Positions 17,446 through 27,377 of a stretch of 64,000 bases of DNA are shown one piece after another. Position 1 is the stretch's first letter. Each line of letters begins with the position of its first letter. Source of the DNA: Marinobacter halotolerans. Lineage in GTDB: Bacteria; Pseudomonadota; Gammaproteobacteria; Pseudomonadales; Oleiphilaceae. The position numbers and the translations under genes were made by a program. Where the stretch lies: contig NZ_VMHP01000002.1 of NCBI RefSeq assembly GCF_008795985.1, positions 620,001-684,000 of the forward strand, read 5' to 3'. Under the pieces are notes generated by a model. That model ran no database searches. It was not told the origin of the DNA and was given only the letters and a program-made list of their open reading frames with translations.

Positions 17446-18876
17446 TTACGCCGCCTGTACTGCCGCACTTTCGTTCGTGGCGGGCTCTTTCTGGTTCACA
17501 GTCCGGTACACGTTATATGCCATGATCAACATGCCACTGAGGAAAATAACGCCACCGAAGAAGCGCACCAGATAACCGCCGTAGGAGGCCTCAAGGGATT
17601 CCACGAAGCTGTAGGTGAGCGTGCCGTCTTCGTTGACTGCGCGCCACATAAGACCCTGGGTAATGCCGTTGACCCACATGGCGACGATGTACAGAACGGT
17701 ACCGATGGTGGCCAGCCAGAAGTGCAGGTTGATCAGCGGTGTGCTGTACATTTCCCGGACACCCCAGAGTTTCGGAACCAGGTGATAAACCGCGCCAATA
17801 CTGATCATGGCAACCCAGCCAAGGGCGCCGGAGTGGACGTGGCCGATGGTCCAGTCGGTATTGTGGGAGAGCGCGTTCACGGTTTTGATGGACATCATTG
17901 GACCTTCAAACGTGGACATGCCGTAGAAGGACAGCGATACCACCAGGAAGCGCAGAATCGGGTCAGTGCGCAGTTTGTGCCAGGCCCCGGAGAGGGTCAT
18001 CATGCCGTTGATCATGCCGCCCCAGGATGGCGCCAGCAGGATCAATGACATTACCATACCGGCGGTCTGCGCCCAGTCCGGTAGTGCCGAGTAGTGCAGG
18101 TGGTGACCGCCTGCCCAGACGTAGGTGGCGATCAGCGCCCAGAAGTGGACGATGGACAAACGGTAAGAGTAAACCGGGCGGTCTGCCTGCTTGGGCACGA
18201 AGTAGTACATCATGCCCAGGAAACCGGCTGTAAGGAAGAAGCCCACTGCGTTATGGCCATACCACCACTGCATCATCGCATCCGTTACGCCAGCGTAGGC
18301 CGAGTAGGACTTGAAAGCGCTGGCCGGCAGGGCCAGATTGTTGCCGATGTGGAGTATGGCAACGGTGACGATGAAGGCGCCATAGAACCAGTTAGCAACA
18401 TAGATATGCGGGGTGCTGCGCTTCATGATGGTGCCGAAAAATACCAGTGCGTAGCTTACCCAGACAACAGCGATGGCAATGTCGATCGGCCATTCCAGCT
18501 CTGCGTATTCTTTCGAGCTTGTCAGGCCAAGGGGCAGGGTAATGGCTGCGGCAACAATGATTGCCTGCCAGCCCCAGAAGGTGAAGGCTGCAAGGCCATC
18601 AGAAATCAAACGTGCCTGGCACGTGCGCTGAACAACATAATAGGCTGTCGCAAACAGCGCGCTTCCGCCAAAGCCGAATATTACGGCATTGGTGTGCAGA
18701 GGCCGGAGGCGGCCGAAATGGGTCCAGGGCAGGTCAAGGTTGAGAGCGGGCCAATAAAGCTGCGCTGCGATCAGCACGCCAAGTCCCATTCCCACGATGC
18801 CCCATACGACGGTCATGATGGTGAACTGTCGCACCACCTTGTAGTTGTATGTCAGGTTTGAATTTGCTGTGGTCAT
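17446..18876 (-). CDS. ccoN: cbb3 oxidase catalytic subunit CcoN
   Basis: CcoN (476 aa) is the haem-copper catalytic subunit with about 12 helices. His61 in [14 protein letters not shown] and the HHLHYS and [10 protein letters not shown] motifs supply haem b/b3 and CuB ligands. The ATG at 18876 is chosen because the family begins there and TAAGG precedes it; the frame is open much further upstream, but that part reads through the promoter region. The 225-bp upstream gap holds a minus-strand TATAAT (19014-19009) and a TTGAC-N12-GTCAA inverted repeat (18957-18978). I found no convincing Anr/FNR box, although oxygen control is expected. Confidence 0.97.
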   Translation of the reverse strand: MTTANSNLTYNYKVVRQFTIMTVVWGIVGMGLGVLIAAQLYWPALNLDLPWTHFGRLRPLHTNAVIFGFGGSALFATAYYVVQRTCQARLISDGLAAFTFWGWQAIIVAAAITLPLGLTSSKEYAELEWPIDIAIAVVWVSYALVFFGTIMKRSTPHIYVANWFYGAFIVTVAILHIGNNLALPASAFKSYSAYAGVTDAMMQWWYGHNAVGFFLTAGFLGMMYYFVPKQADRPVYSYRLSIVHFWALIATYVWAGGHHLHYSALPDWAQTAGMVMSLILLAPSWGGMINGMMTLSGAWHKLRTDPILRFLVVSLSFYGMSTFEGPMMSIKTVNALSHNTDWTIGHVHSGALGWVAMISIGAVYHLVPKLWGVREMYSTPLINLHFWLATIGTVLYIVAMWVNGITQGLMWRAVNEDGTLTYSFVESLEASYGGYLVRFFGGVIFLSGMLIMAYNVYRTVNQKEPATNESAAVQAA

Positions 18877-19101
18877 AGCCTTACCAAGAGGGTTCAGAGT
18901 GAGGGAATCTGCGGGCGCAAGTATGGAGAATCGCTCCGCCGTTTGCAATGCGCTAGTTGACCCCGAGTGTTCTGTCAAATCCGCCCAAATCAGTAAGATG
19001 GCGAATGTATTATAGAATTCGCGCGGGTAGTTGCCGGAGTAGACAATGGTAAAAAAGATCCGGGGATACTCTGTATGTAGTCCACTGATCGGGAGACCGC
19101 A

Positions 19102-19779
19102 ATGACAGTCGCAAGATTGCTGGAAAACAGGCCAGAAAAAATTGATAAATGTAAAAGAAAAAATAATTCTTTGATTCTGGCCCATGGGGCCGGGGCACCG
19201 GCCGACTCGGAGTTTATGGAGCGTCTGTCTGAAGCTCTGTGTGCGGAAGGCGTTGCAACTGTACGTTTCGAATTTCCATACATGGAACGCCGCCGGGAGG
19301 ACGGGCGTAAGCGCCCGCCGGATCGCGCCCCTGTGCTGCTTTCGCGGTTTCGTGATGTGATCAGGGCGGTCATTGAGGATCCCGCCAGAAAAGGTGACCG
19401 GATATTTATCGGGGGAAAGTCCATGGGCGGCCGAATGGCAAGCCTGCTGGCAGCTGAGCCTGATCTGGCGGGTATCCTGGCCGGCTGCGTCTGCTTCGGC
19501 TACCCCTTCCATCCGCCGGGCAAGCCTGATCGCTGGCGGGTGGAGCATTTCGGGCGATTCGCCGTTCCGGTGCAGATTATTCAGGGCACCCGGGATCCGT
19601 TTGGCAAGCAGAGCGAGGTGCAGGACAGCCCTTTAGTTCAAGTCGACAGCTGCGGAATTTACTGGCTTGATGGGGCGGACCACGATTTCAGGCCCCTGGC
19701 GCGACAGCCCGAAACCCAGGAACAGATGATCGCAAACGCTGCGAGAATAGCGGCCGGCTTCATGGCAGTTAGGGGTTGA
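19102..19779 (+). CDS. Alpha/beta hydrolase of the KANL3/Tex30 type
   Basis: A 225-residue cytoplasmic protein. [13 protein letters not shown] (from about residue 27) is the oxyanion segment, [11 protein letters not shown] holds the nucleophile Ser107, and GADHDF near residue 200 provides the catalytic His. These fit the KANL3/Tex30-like alpha/beta hydrolases. The substrate is unknown; related bacterial proteins are simply called dienelactone-type hydrolases. It is divergent from ccoN and convergent with the diguanylate cyclase gene, with no gap. Confidence 0.85.
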   Translation: MTVARLLENRPEKIDKCKRKNNSLILAHGAGAPADSEFMERLSEALCAEGVATVRFEFPYMERRREDGRKRPPDRAPVLLSRFRDVIRAVIEDPARKGDRIFIGGKSMGGRMASLLAAEPDLAGILAGCVCFGYPFHPPGKPDRWRVEHFGRFAVPVQIIQGTRDPFGKQSEVQDSPLVQVDSCGIYWLDGADHDFRPLARQPETQEQMIANAARIAAGFMAVRG

Positions 19780-21630
19780 TTACGAACCTGCTTCCAGGGC
19801 CTGCACGGTGCGGTTTCGGCCACTGGTTTTGGCGGTATAAAGGGCCTGGTCTGCGCGTCGGAAAAGCCCCTTTTCGTCTTCTCCGGGCTGCAGTGTGGCT
19901 GAACCGGCGCTCATCGTGATTGTTGTGCTCTCGCCGTTGGGCGTTGTCATTGAACTCTGTTCCATATCTTCGAGGATGCGCTGACAAAGGCCCATCGCCC
20001 CGCTGGCTTCAGTTCCCGGCAGAAGCAGTGCAAACTCCTCACCGCCAAAACGGATGGCGACATCTCGCGGCCGTTTTACATGTCGGCTTAGCACATTAGC
20101 GATGTGCTTCAGGCATTCATCACCAAAGTCATGGCCCCAGCGGTCGTTAACGGATTTGAAATGGTCTGCGTCGAGCAGGGCAAGTGTCAGCGGTTGTCCG
20201 GTTCGCCGGGCTTCAGCGCAGAGCTCCGGTAGCAGGTTGTCCATGTGGCGGCGGTTATGAAGCCCGGTCAGGGAATCATTGAGGCTTAGAGTAGCCAGTT
20301 GCCGATTGGCCTTCTCCAGCTCCCGCATAGTGGATCGCAATTGGGCGGTGCGCTCATGAACCTTGTGCTCAAGTTCAGTTCGGGCGTTCTGCTCTACGTC
20401 CAGTAGCTTCTGATTCAGCAGGCGCCAGCGTTGCACGATCGCATAGTTGAGCAGCAGAACCTGGGTGCCCACCGCCACCTGCATGAAAATCTCCCGGGCC
20501 ATGAAGTCCGCGATATAGCCGAATGCGGCGAGCGCATAGATCAGAGTGCCCGCCAGCATGCCGGACCAGGCCAGCACGTACCACTTTGCAGGACTATAGC
20601 CTTCATACCAGCGAATCCAACCGGTTATGAAAAGGCTTGCAACGATGAGCAGCCCGACAGCCGCATTGATCATGATCGACAGACTGTATGGCAGCACAAA
20701 CGCCAGTATTGCCATGACAACGCTGGTCCATGCCTGGGCCTTGAGCAGGCGGTCAGACAGGGTATTGGTCGCAATGTCGAGAAAGGATCGGCCGAAAAGG
20801 GTAATCGAAAGGCAGCAAATCGCAACCAGCAGGGGAATGGAAGTGTTCGCAAAGCCGGTACTGTCGGGCCAGAAATACTGGTTGGCGAAACCGCCCATGG
20901 CGAACAGGAACATGGCCAGTGACGCCATGTAGAAGGCGTTATGGAGGTAGTAGACGGTTCCCGAGCTGAAGTAGAGCAGCAGATTGAAGATGGCGAATAT
21001 GGTCAGGGCCCCGTAGAACAGACCATGGGCCAGGGTCAGGTTGTTGCTGCGAGTGATAATGTCGTCAGGCGTAGAAAGCGATAGCGGAACGTTCAGGGCG
21101 CCGTCGCTCTGTATTCTGAGTGTCAGGGTTGCTTTGTCACCGGCTCCGAGTGTGACGGGGAACAGGTAATATCGGTAATCTACCGCCCGTGAATGAAAGG
21201 GATGCTGATCGCCGGTCTCTATGTATTGATTCTCGGGATCCTGGGCCGAACTGTCACCGACCATCCAGAACCGGAGCTGATCGAGCAACGGGTAGTTCAG
21301 CCTCAGGTACCATTGCTGGCGCAGGTCCGACAGGTTTGCGACTCTGACTCGAACCCAGTACACCGATTCGGTCTGACTGAACACCAGGTCGTGCCCGTCG
21401 GCGGATTGCCAGTCCAGGTCTGCCGGAAGCTGCGATGGCTGCCCGGCACCGTGGGCCGGATGCAATGGAGGTGCGGCTACAAAGCAGACATACTCCATCA
21501 GCGCCTGTCGCTGGGCGGGATCGCTGGCATCAAGTGTGGGGCAGGCGTCCCCCTGTTCAGCACCTGCGCCCGAAGCAGGCACTGACACGATCAGGGCCGC
21601 AAAGGCAAGCAGGCAGCGCAGATACTGCAT
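19780..21630 (-). CDS. 7TMR-DISM diguanylate cyclase (GGDEF)
   Basis: A 616-residue membrane sensor with a signal peptide (MQYLRCLLAFAALIVSVPASGAG), a periplasmic 7TMR-DISM extracellular domain, seven helices, a coiled coil (about 405-440) and a C-terminal GGDEF domain. The active-site motif is GGEEF (about 529-533). RPRD five residues before it is a canonical inhibitory I-site, so the protein should be an active, feedback-controlled c-di-GMP synthase. The periplasmic fold is thought to sense carbohydrates or other small ligands. I chose the ATG at 21630 to begin the signal peptide. It is divergent from rlmM. Confidence 0.92.
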   Translation of the reverse strand: MQYLRCLLAFAALIVSVPASGAGAEQGDACPTLDASDPAQRQALMEYVCFVAAPPLHPAHGAGQPSQLPADLDWQSADGHDLVFSQTESVYWVRVRVANLSDLRQQWYLRLNYPLLDQLRFWMVGDSSAQDPENQYIETGDQHPFHSRAVDYRYYLFPVTLGAGDKATLTLRIQSDGALNVPLSLSTPDDIITRSNNLTLAHGLFYGALTIFAIFNLLLYFSSGTVYYLHNAFYMASLAMFLFAMGGFANQYFWPDSTGFANTSIPLLVAICCLSITLFGRSFLDIATNTLSDRLLKAQAWTSVVMAILAFVLPYSLSIMINAAVGLLIVASLFITGWIRWYEGYSPAKWYVLAWSGMLAGTLIYALAAFGYIADFMAREIFMQVAVGTQVLLLNYAIVQRWRLLNQKLLDVEQNARTELEHKVHERTAQLRSTMRELEKANRQLATLSLNDSLTGLHNRRHMDNLLPELCAEARRTGQPLTLALLDADHFKSVNDRWGHDFGDECLKHIANVLSRHVKRPRDVAIRFGGEEFALLLPGTEASGAMGLCQRILEDMEQSSMTTPNGESTTITMSAGSATLQPGEDEKGLFRRADQALYTAKTSGRNRTVQALEAGS

Positions 21631-21761
21631 TATTGTTGTCTCTGCCGGGATTAAGCAGAATAGTGTAGCCAATAACGGGAGTTTCGTTTGTTAAACAGTT
21701 ACAAATTTGTCCAGTGTTGTGAAGGGCGCGGTTTTGATGTGCTATGCCCCTGGGGTGCCCG

Positions 21762-22841
21762 ATGATGGAGCAGCTGGTGGCATTCTGCCGTCCGGGTTTC
21801 GAGGTGGATGCGGGCAGGGAATTAACCGATGCCGCAGCTGCCGTCGGTGCTTTCGGTTATTTTGAGCCGGGATCGCAGCCGGGGTTTGTGCTGTTCAATC
21901 TGCCCGGCCCGGCGACCGCAGCAGATCTGCTGGATAGCCTGGCCGTGGAGGATCTGGTTTTCGTCCGGGACTGGTTCGTGGTTGTGGCGGATATTGCGCT
22001 GCCACGGGAGGATCGTGTGGGAGCCGTTGTTGATGCGTTGCGGGAGTCCGAAAGCCGATATCCTGACTGTAGTCGCGTTGAAATCAGGCTGACCGAGGCG
22101 AACGACGATCATGATTTGGGTAATTTCGCCCGGAAATGGGTGTCGCCGCTGTCAAAAGCGCTCAGAGGTGCCGGTCAGCTCGGGCAGGATCCGGACGCCG
22201 CTGCCCCGGCAAGACTCGAGCTGTTGCTGCTTTCCTTTGAGCGGGTTGTCGCGGGGATCAGCCTTGCCAGCAATCGGGCAAGGTACGTTAGCGGGATTGT
22301 CCGATTGCGATTGCCCGGCGCAGCACCAAGCCGGTCAGCGCTGAAGCTGGAGGAAGCCTGGCGGGTATTCCTGCCCCGGGGAAAGGAACTGGATTATCTG
22401 GGTGGCGGCAAGCAGGCCGTGGATCTTGGGGCGGCACCAGGTGGCTGGACCTGGCAATTGGTCAAGCAGGGCATGCTGGTTACCGCCGTGGACAACGGCC
22501 CAATGAATCCGGAGCTGATGGCTTCAGGTCAGGTGACTCATATCCAGGCAGACGGCTACCAGTGGAAACCCCGTCGCGGCGTCGACTGGATGGTATGCGA
22601 TATTGTCGATCATCCAAGGCGAACCACGGCCATGGTGGTTGAATGGCTGACCGAAAAGCTCTGCCGTTACGTGGTTTTCAATCTGAAGTTGCCCATGAAA
22701 AAACGATATGATGAATGGGTGATCTGCAAAGAGATTCTGGAAACCGGTCTGGGCCAGAGTGGCATGAATTTCCGGGTCAATGCCCGTCATCTGTACCATG
22801 ACCGTGAAGAGATCACCTGTTTCATCGAGCGGGTCGACTGA
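21762..22841 (+). CDS. rlmM: 23S rRNA C2498 2'-O-methyltransferase RlmM
   Basis: RlmM (359 aa from this start) has an N-terminal THUMP-like region beginning LVAFCRPGFEVDAGREL and a Rossmann methyltransferase domain with DLGAAPGGWTWQL, the SAM-binding loop. FNLKLPMKKRYDEW carries the catalytic Lys. It 2'-O-methylates C2498 in the peptidyl-transferase region. ATG codons at 21744, 21762 and 21765 compete; 21762 is preferred because GGGGTG precedes it and it fits the family's N-terminus. The gene stands alone. Confidence 0.95.
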   Translation: MMEQLVAFCRPGFEVDAGRELTDAAAAVGAFGYFEPGSQPGFVLFNLPGPATAADLLDSLAVEDLVFVRDWFVVVADIALPREDRVGAVVDALRESESRYPDCSRVEIRLTEANDDHDLGNFARKWVSPLSKALRGAGQLGQDPDAAAPARLELLLLSFERVVAGISLASNRARYVSGIVRLRLPGAAPSRSALKLEEAWRVFLPRGKELDYLGGGKQAVDLGAAPGGWTWQLVKQGMLVTAVDNGPMNPELMASGQVTHIQADGYQWKPRRGVDWMVCDIVDHPRRTTAMVVEWLTEKLCRYVVFNLKLPMKKRYDEWVICKEILETGLGQSGMNFRVNARHLYHDREEITCFIERVD

Positions 22842-22849
22842 TCTGTCGT

Positions 22850-23137
22850 TCAGCCAGCATGCTGGAGAACGGTAATTACCTCGTCCCGATCCATCATGGG
22901 AACCAGTTCCGCCATGAGATATTTGCGTTCATCGGACCCGTACCAGCGTTGCCAGTCCGCCTCGGAACGCCAATTGGCGAGGGTAAAGCGGTGGTTCGGG
23001 TCATCAGTGTCCACCAGAGTTTCGCCGGATACGAACCCTGGCGCACTGACGGCACGCTGGAGAATCTTGCGGGATCTTTCCTCGTACACAGGCTCCAGAG
23101 ATTCAGCGATATGGCGTTCAATCAGTACCCGGATCAT
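22850..23137 (-). CDS. Antibiotic biosynthesis monooxygenase (ABM) domain protein
   Basis: A 95-residue ferredoxin-fold protein: IRVLIERHI, then PGFVSGETLVDTDDPNHRF and LANWRSEADWQRWYGSDE. The pattern fits the ABM superfamily of small dimeric alpha/beta barrels. Members include quinol monooxygenases and haem-degrading enzymes; the substrate here cannot be named. It is convergent with rlmM and divergent from tusA, with an A+T-rich 84-bp promoter region between. Confidence 0.8.
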   Translation of the reverse strand: MIRVLIERHIAESLEPVYEERSRKILQRAVSAPGFVSGETLVDTDDPNHRFTLANWRSEADWQRWYGSDERKYLMAELVPMMDRDEVITVLQHAG

Positions 23138-23221
23138 TGTTCACCTCTGTTTATTTAGACATCTATAAACAATAATTTAGCACGTATTTTTGAAAAATCA
23201 GCCTTTAATCTGGAGACCACA

Positions 23222-23509
23222 GTGAGTGCGAATTCAGGCGAAAATTCCGGAGCAGGTTCCGCAACGCGCAGCGGCGACCGGTCGTGGGATGAAGAAATGG
23301 ATGCCCGGGGGCTATTCTGCCCGGAGCCGGTGATGCTACTGCACAACCGGATCGAGGAGGTCAGTGAAGGACAGATACTGAAGGTTGTTGCGACAGACCC
23401 CTCCACAACTCGTGATATTCCGCGCTTCTGTCAGTTTCTGAACCATGAGCTGCTGGAGAGCGTGGAGAAAGACGGGGAATTCCTCTTCTTCATACGCCGG
23501 GGCGGCTGA
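23222..23509 (+). CDS. tusA: Sulfurtransferase TusA family protein
   Basis: A 95-residue TusA-like protein with DARGLFCPEPVMLLHNRI; Cys33 in the CPEP motif is the persulfide carrier. TusA relays sulfur from IscS toward tRNA thiolation by MnmA (encoded at 41 kb) and other acceptors. The start is GTG at 23222. The first 25 residues are a Ser/Gly-rich extension not needed for the fold, so a later start cannot be excluded. The 3' end overlaps dsbD by 20 bp. Confidence 0.9.
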   Translation: MSANSGENSGAGSATRSGDRSWDEEMDARGLFCPEPVMLLHNRIEEVSEGQILKVVATDPSTTRDIPRFCQFLNHELLESVEKDGEFLFFIRRGG

Positions 23510-25388
23510 GTCGCCCAAGGTGGTCGAGGAACTGGTCCCGATCCATTTCCCCCAGCACCCGGGCATTTTCAAGCTCTTCGCCCCCCTCACTGTAGAACAG
23601 GATCGCTGGCGGGCCGAACAGCCCCAGTTCGTTCAGCATCGCCTGCTGTTCGGGTGTGTTCTCCGTCATGTCCAGCTGCAGCAGAGTGTAGGGTTCCATT
23701 GCCTCGGTGACCTGTGGATCACTGAATACGTTGCGCTCCATGACTTTGCAGGAGATACACCAGTCAGCATAGAAATCCAGGATGACCGGTGTGTTGTTCA
23801 GGCTGGCATTGCGGATGGCGTTGCGGATCGACGCTGGCGATTCTACCCTGAGGAACTCGGCGTGGCTGACTGTATTTGCCGGTTTTGCGCCGCCCGAAGG
23901 CTGGGCCGCCATTAGTGGGTCCAGCGGTCGCAATGGATCGTTGGCGCCGGTGACCGCTCCGGCCAGAAGTGCCAGACCATAGGCAAACATGATCAGGCCG
24001 AATCCCTTGTGGGTGCGCTCCCAACCGGCTCTGGCGGCATCAAAAGCGCCCAGCTGAACGCCGGTGATGGCAACCAGCAGTCCCCAGAGTGTCAGCGCCA
24101 GCCAGGCCGGCACCAGCCGTTCCACCAGCCAGATCGCGACGGCCAGCAGCATCACACCGTAGAATGCTTTGACCACATTCATCCAGGGACCGGTGGTCGG
24201 TAAAAGTTTCCGTCCACCAACCGCTACCAGAATCAGTGGAATGCCCATGCCAAGCCCCAGAGCGAACAAGGCGACGCCACCAATAACAGCATCCTGGGTG
24301 GTGCTGATGTAAAGCAGACTTCCTGCCAGGGGGGCGGATACACAGGGCGAGACAATCAGCGCGGACAGCGAACCAATGCCGAAAATACTGAACAGGCGAG
24401 TACCGGTCAGTTTCTGGCTGGCGTCGTTCAGCGGTTCGCGGATAAATCGTGGCAACTGGATTTCGTACAGGTTGAACATGGATAGGGCAAACACCACGAA
24501 AAGCCCTGCAAACACCCCGAGAACCCAGGGCGACTGAAGCTGCGCTTGAAGATTGAAGCTGGCTCCGAGCAACCCGGTAATGACCCCGGCGGCGGCGTAG
24601 GTCAGTGCCATGCCGAGGACGTAGCTGACCGACAGCAGCAGGGCGTGGCTCGTGGTGCGGGTATTACGCCCTGAAACCAGCGATGAAATGATCGGCACCA
24701 TCGGCAGGACACAGGGTGTAAAGGTCAGGCCCAGGCCAAGAAGCAGGAACAGGCCGGCGATCACCAGTGTGGATTGTTCGGCAAGAAATCCGGCCAGGCC
24801 GGTGGCGGTGCTCGTGTCGCTTGCCGCCGCCGGCGTGCTTGTGTTGGTCGCCGGCACCGGCGGGTTGCCGCCAGCAGAGGCGGATTGCGTTGAACCCGCG
24901 TAATAAAGTACATCCCGGGTCTGTGGTGGATAGCAAAGGCCCGCCTTGGCGCAGCCCTGATAGGTCACTTCCAGCTGCGCCTCCCGGACCCCATCGGGAA
25001 GATTGACCGGCACCTTCGCCTGTACCGGGTCATAGAATACTGTCACCTTTCCAAAAAAGTCGTCTTCGGTATCCGTGCCCTGGTAGGAAAATTCCGGCTG
25101 GCCTAAAGTAACGCCTGGTGTCTGGCTGGTGACACTGACGCGGCCCTTATACAGGTAATGCTCGGGGGCGATATTCCAGTTGAGGAGGACACCATCGGGG
25201 CCATTTGAAAACGAAAACGGCAGGGCCTGGTCCACCGGCAGGAAATCGGTGCTTCCGCCGAACAATGAACCTGTTCCCTGGCCCAGAACGGGTGTGGACA
25301 GCCCCAGTAGCGTGAAGAAAAACACAAGGCAGCGCAGTGCAGCTTTTGTGGTCGTGCGGATCAGCGCCGGATGTTTGCGTTTCGTCAT
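23490..25388 (-). CDS. dsbD: Thiol:disulfide interchange protein DsbD
   Basis: A 632-residue protein with a signal peptide, an N-terminal periplasmic domain (Cys pair in GCAKAGLCYPP), eight central helices (FTPCVLPMVP and SPCVSAPLAG hold the membrane Cys pair) and a C-terminal thioredoxin domain with CISC at about 544-547. It moves reducing power from cytoplasmic thioredoxin to periplasmic acceptors, including cytochrome c maturation, which fits the cbb3 genes nearby. The ATG at 25388 is chosen to begin the basic signal peptide MTKRKHP. It is divergent from epmC with 95 bp between. Confidence 0.95.
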   Translation of the reverse strand: MTKRKHPALIRTTTKAALRCLVFFFTLLGLSTPVLGQGTGSLFGGSTDFLPVDQALPFSFSNGPDGVLLNWNIAPEHYLYKGRVSVTSQTPGVTLGQPEFSYQGTDTEDDFFGKVTVFYDPVQAKVPVNLPDGVREAQLEVTYQGCAKAGLCYPPQTRDVLYYAGSTQSASAGGNPPVPATNTSTPAAASDTSTATGLAGFLAEQSTLVIAGLFLLLGLGLTFTPCVLPMVPIISSLVSGRNTRTTSHALLLSVSYVLGMALTYAAAGVITGLLGASFNLQAQLQSPWVLGVFAGLFVVFALSMFNLYEIQLPRFIREPLNDASQKLTGTRLFSIFGIGSLSALIVSPCVSAPLAGSLLYISTTQDAVIGGVALFALGLGMGIPLILVAVGGRKLLPTTGPWMNVVKAFYGVMLLAVAIWLVERLVPAWLALTLWGLLVAITGVQLGAFDAARAGWERTHKGFGLIMFAYGLALLAGAVTGANDPLRPLDPLMAAQPSGGAKPANTVSHAEFLRVESPASIRNAIRNASLNNTPVILDFYADWCISCKVMERNVFSDPQVTEAMEPYTLLQLDMTENTPEQQAMLNELGLFGPPAILFYSEGGEELENARVLGEMDRDQFLDHLGRLSRPGV

Positions 25389-25483
25389 TAATAAGGTACC
25401 GTTCTGTGACGTTGATGGACACACACTGGCCGCTAAAGTTCCCTCTGGTATTGGCAGCCCGAAAGTCGCACAATGGCCTTCCC

Positions 25484-26062
25484 ATGAAGCACGACCCGAA
25501 TGATCTTATCATGCTGTTCAACGACCTGTTCCGGGGACCCTTCCGGACGGTTCTGGTCAGAGGCGGCGGCGAGCCAGAATATATACCAGCAGACGAAGCG
25601 AATGGCTTCGCCCAGATTATCTTCGCTCACGGGTATTATGCCAGTGCTCTGCACGAAATCAGTCATTGGTGTATCGCAGGTGTGGAGCGCCGCACACTCC
25701 ATGACTATGGCTATTGGTATTGTCCCGACGGTCGAACCACCGAACAACAGCAGGCCTTCGAGGCGGTGGAAGTGAAACCGCAGGCTCTGGAGTGGCTGTT
25801 TTCGGCCGCGGCCGGATCGCGGTTTCATATCTCCGTGGATAATCTCTCGGGTGATGGCGCCGTTGATGAAGCGGCGTTTCGTCGGAATGTCCTCGGCCAG
25901 GCAGACCGCTACCTGACTCATGGCATGCCCGCGCGCGCCGGGACGTTTTTCCGCGCGCTCAGGACATTTTATGGAACATCCGACGATTTTCGGCGGGTCT
26001 GGCAGCAACAGACCGGGCGTCGGGAAATCAAGTGCTCCGAGACAGACACCGAGGTAAGTTAA
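25484..26062 (+). CDS. epmC: Elongation factor P hydroxylase EpmC
   Basis: A 192-residue protein that follows E. coli EpmC (YfcM) closely: IIFAHGYYASALHEISHWC with HEISH at 57-61 as metal ligands, DYGYWYCPDGR and VEVKPQALEWLF. EpmC hydroxylates the lysylated Lys of EF-P. The ATG at 25484 matches the family start; the frame is open upstream but lacks conservation. epmA and epmB are not in the window. The stop is 6 nt before rhlB, so the two probably share a transcript. Confidence 0.95.
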   Translation: MKHDPNDLIMLFNDLFRGPFRTVLVRGGGEPEYIPADEANGFAQIIFAHGYYASALHEISHWCIAGVERRTLHDYGYWYCPDGRTTEQQQAFEAVEVKPQALEWLFSAAAGSRFHISVDNLSGDGAVDEAAFRRNVLGQADRYLTHGMPARAGTFFRALRTFYGTSDDFRRVWQQQTGRREIKCSETDTEVS

Positions 26063-26068
26063 GTTCCT

Positions 26069-27355
26069 ATGACATCCGATACACCAGAATCCGGCAAGAC
26101 GCTGTTCAAAGATCTGAATCTGGATCAGCGAGTACTTGATGCCATTACCGATATCGGTTTCCGGTATTGTACGCCCATTCAGGCAGAGACACTGCCTTTT
26201 ACCCTGGCCTGTCAGGATCTGATTGGTCAGGCCCAGACCGGTACCGGCAAGACCGCGGCCTTCCTGATCACCGCCATCCAGAGCATGCTGGAAACACCGA
26301 TTCCCGCCCAGGACCGTTTTGCTTCCGAGCCCCGAGTGCTTGCTCTGGCGCCGACCCGGGAACTGGCAATGCAGATTGCCAAGGATGCGGAAGAGCTGTG
26401 CGGATACACCGGCCATAACGTGGTGACCGTTGTTGGCGGCATGAACTACGACAAGCAGCGTGACCAGCTGCAGAACGAGATCGTGGATATTCTGGTAGCG
26501 ACTCCGGGCCGGCTGATCGACTTCCTGGGCTCCCAGGATGTGTTCCTCGACCAGCTTGATATCCTGATTCTGGACGAAGCGGACCGCATGCTGGACATGG
26601 GCTTTATACCTGACGTGAAACGGATCATCCGCAAGTGCACGCCCAAGGAAGAGCGGCAGACCCTGCTGTTCAGCGCCACCTTTAACCAGGATGTGCTGAA
26701 TCTGGCCTCCATGTGGACCAAAAACGCCGAATTTGTGGAGATCGAGCCGGAACAGAAAACGGCAGAGCGTGTGGAGCAAACGGTTTACCTGGTGGGCGAG
26801 GATGAAAAGCTGCCCGTGCTGGTGAACTATCTCAAGAAGCCGGAAGTGGAAAAGGCGCTGGTGTTTGCCAACCGCCGGGATCAGTGCCGGGACCTGGACG
26901 AGGATCTTCGCAATCAGGGCGTGAAAGTCGCGCTGATGTCCGGTGAAATTGCACAGAACAAACGCCTGAAAACCCTGGAACAGTTCAAGGAGGGCAGTAT
27001 CCAGGTGCTGGTGGCAACGGACGTCGCCGGTCGTGGTATTCACGTTAACGGCGTCACCCATGTATTCAACTATAATTTGCCCGACAACGCCGAAGATTAC
27101 GTGCATCGGATCGGTCGTACCGGCAGGGCTGGAAAAACCGGCGTTTCGGTAAGCTTCGCCAGCGAAGACGATGCCTTCTCGCTGCCGGCGATTGAATCCT
27201 ATATCAGCCAGAAGCTGACAACGGCCGTACCGGAAGAAGCGTTGATGGCTGAAATGGAAAAACCGCCAATCACACGGAAACGGGGCGGACGCCGTCCGCC
27301 TCCGGGCAACCGTAGCTCGGGCGGCCGCTCTGGCGGTCAGCGACCACGCAGATAA
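26069..27355 (+). CDS. rhlB: DEAD-box RNA helicase RhlB
   Basis: A 428-residue helicase with the Q motif, AQTGTGKT (55-62), PTREL, LDEADRM, FSATF and HRIGRTGR in order. The short core, the start TLFKDLNLD and the basic Gly/Arg/Pro-rich tail (RKRGGRRPPPGN) fit RhlB. In enterobacteria RhlB works in the RNA degradosome with RNase E and PNPase. It follows epmC by 6 nt and precedes pdxB by 22 nt. Confidence 0.93.
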   Translation: MTSDTPESGKTLFKDLNLDQRVLDAITDIGFRYCTPIQAETLPFTLACQDLIGQAQTGTGKTAAFLITAIQSMLETPIPAQDRFASEPRVLALAPTRELAMQIAKDAEELCGYTGHNVVTVVGGMNYDKQRDQLQNEIVDILVATPGRLIDFLGSQDVFLDQLDILILDEADRMLDMGFIPDVKRIIRKCTPKEERQTLLFSATFNQDVLNLASMWTKNAEFVEIEPEQKTAERVEQTVYLVGEDEKLPVLVNYLKKPEVEKALVFANRRDQCRDLDEDLRNQGVKVALMSGEIAQNKRLKTLEQFKEGSIQVLVATDVAGRGIHVNGVTHVFNYNLPDNAEDYVHRIGRTGRAGKTGVSVSFASEDDAFSLPAIESYISQKLTTAVPEEALMAEMEKPPITRKRGGRRPPPGNRSSGGRSGGQRPRR

Positions 27356-27377
27356 TGACTGGCCGGAAAACAGCATC

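Noticed and set aside
18877-19548. Upstream extension of ccoN by 224 codons
   Set aside because: The extension lacks family similarity, reads through the control region and antisense to the hydrolase gene; ATG at 18876 fits CcoN.
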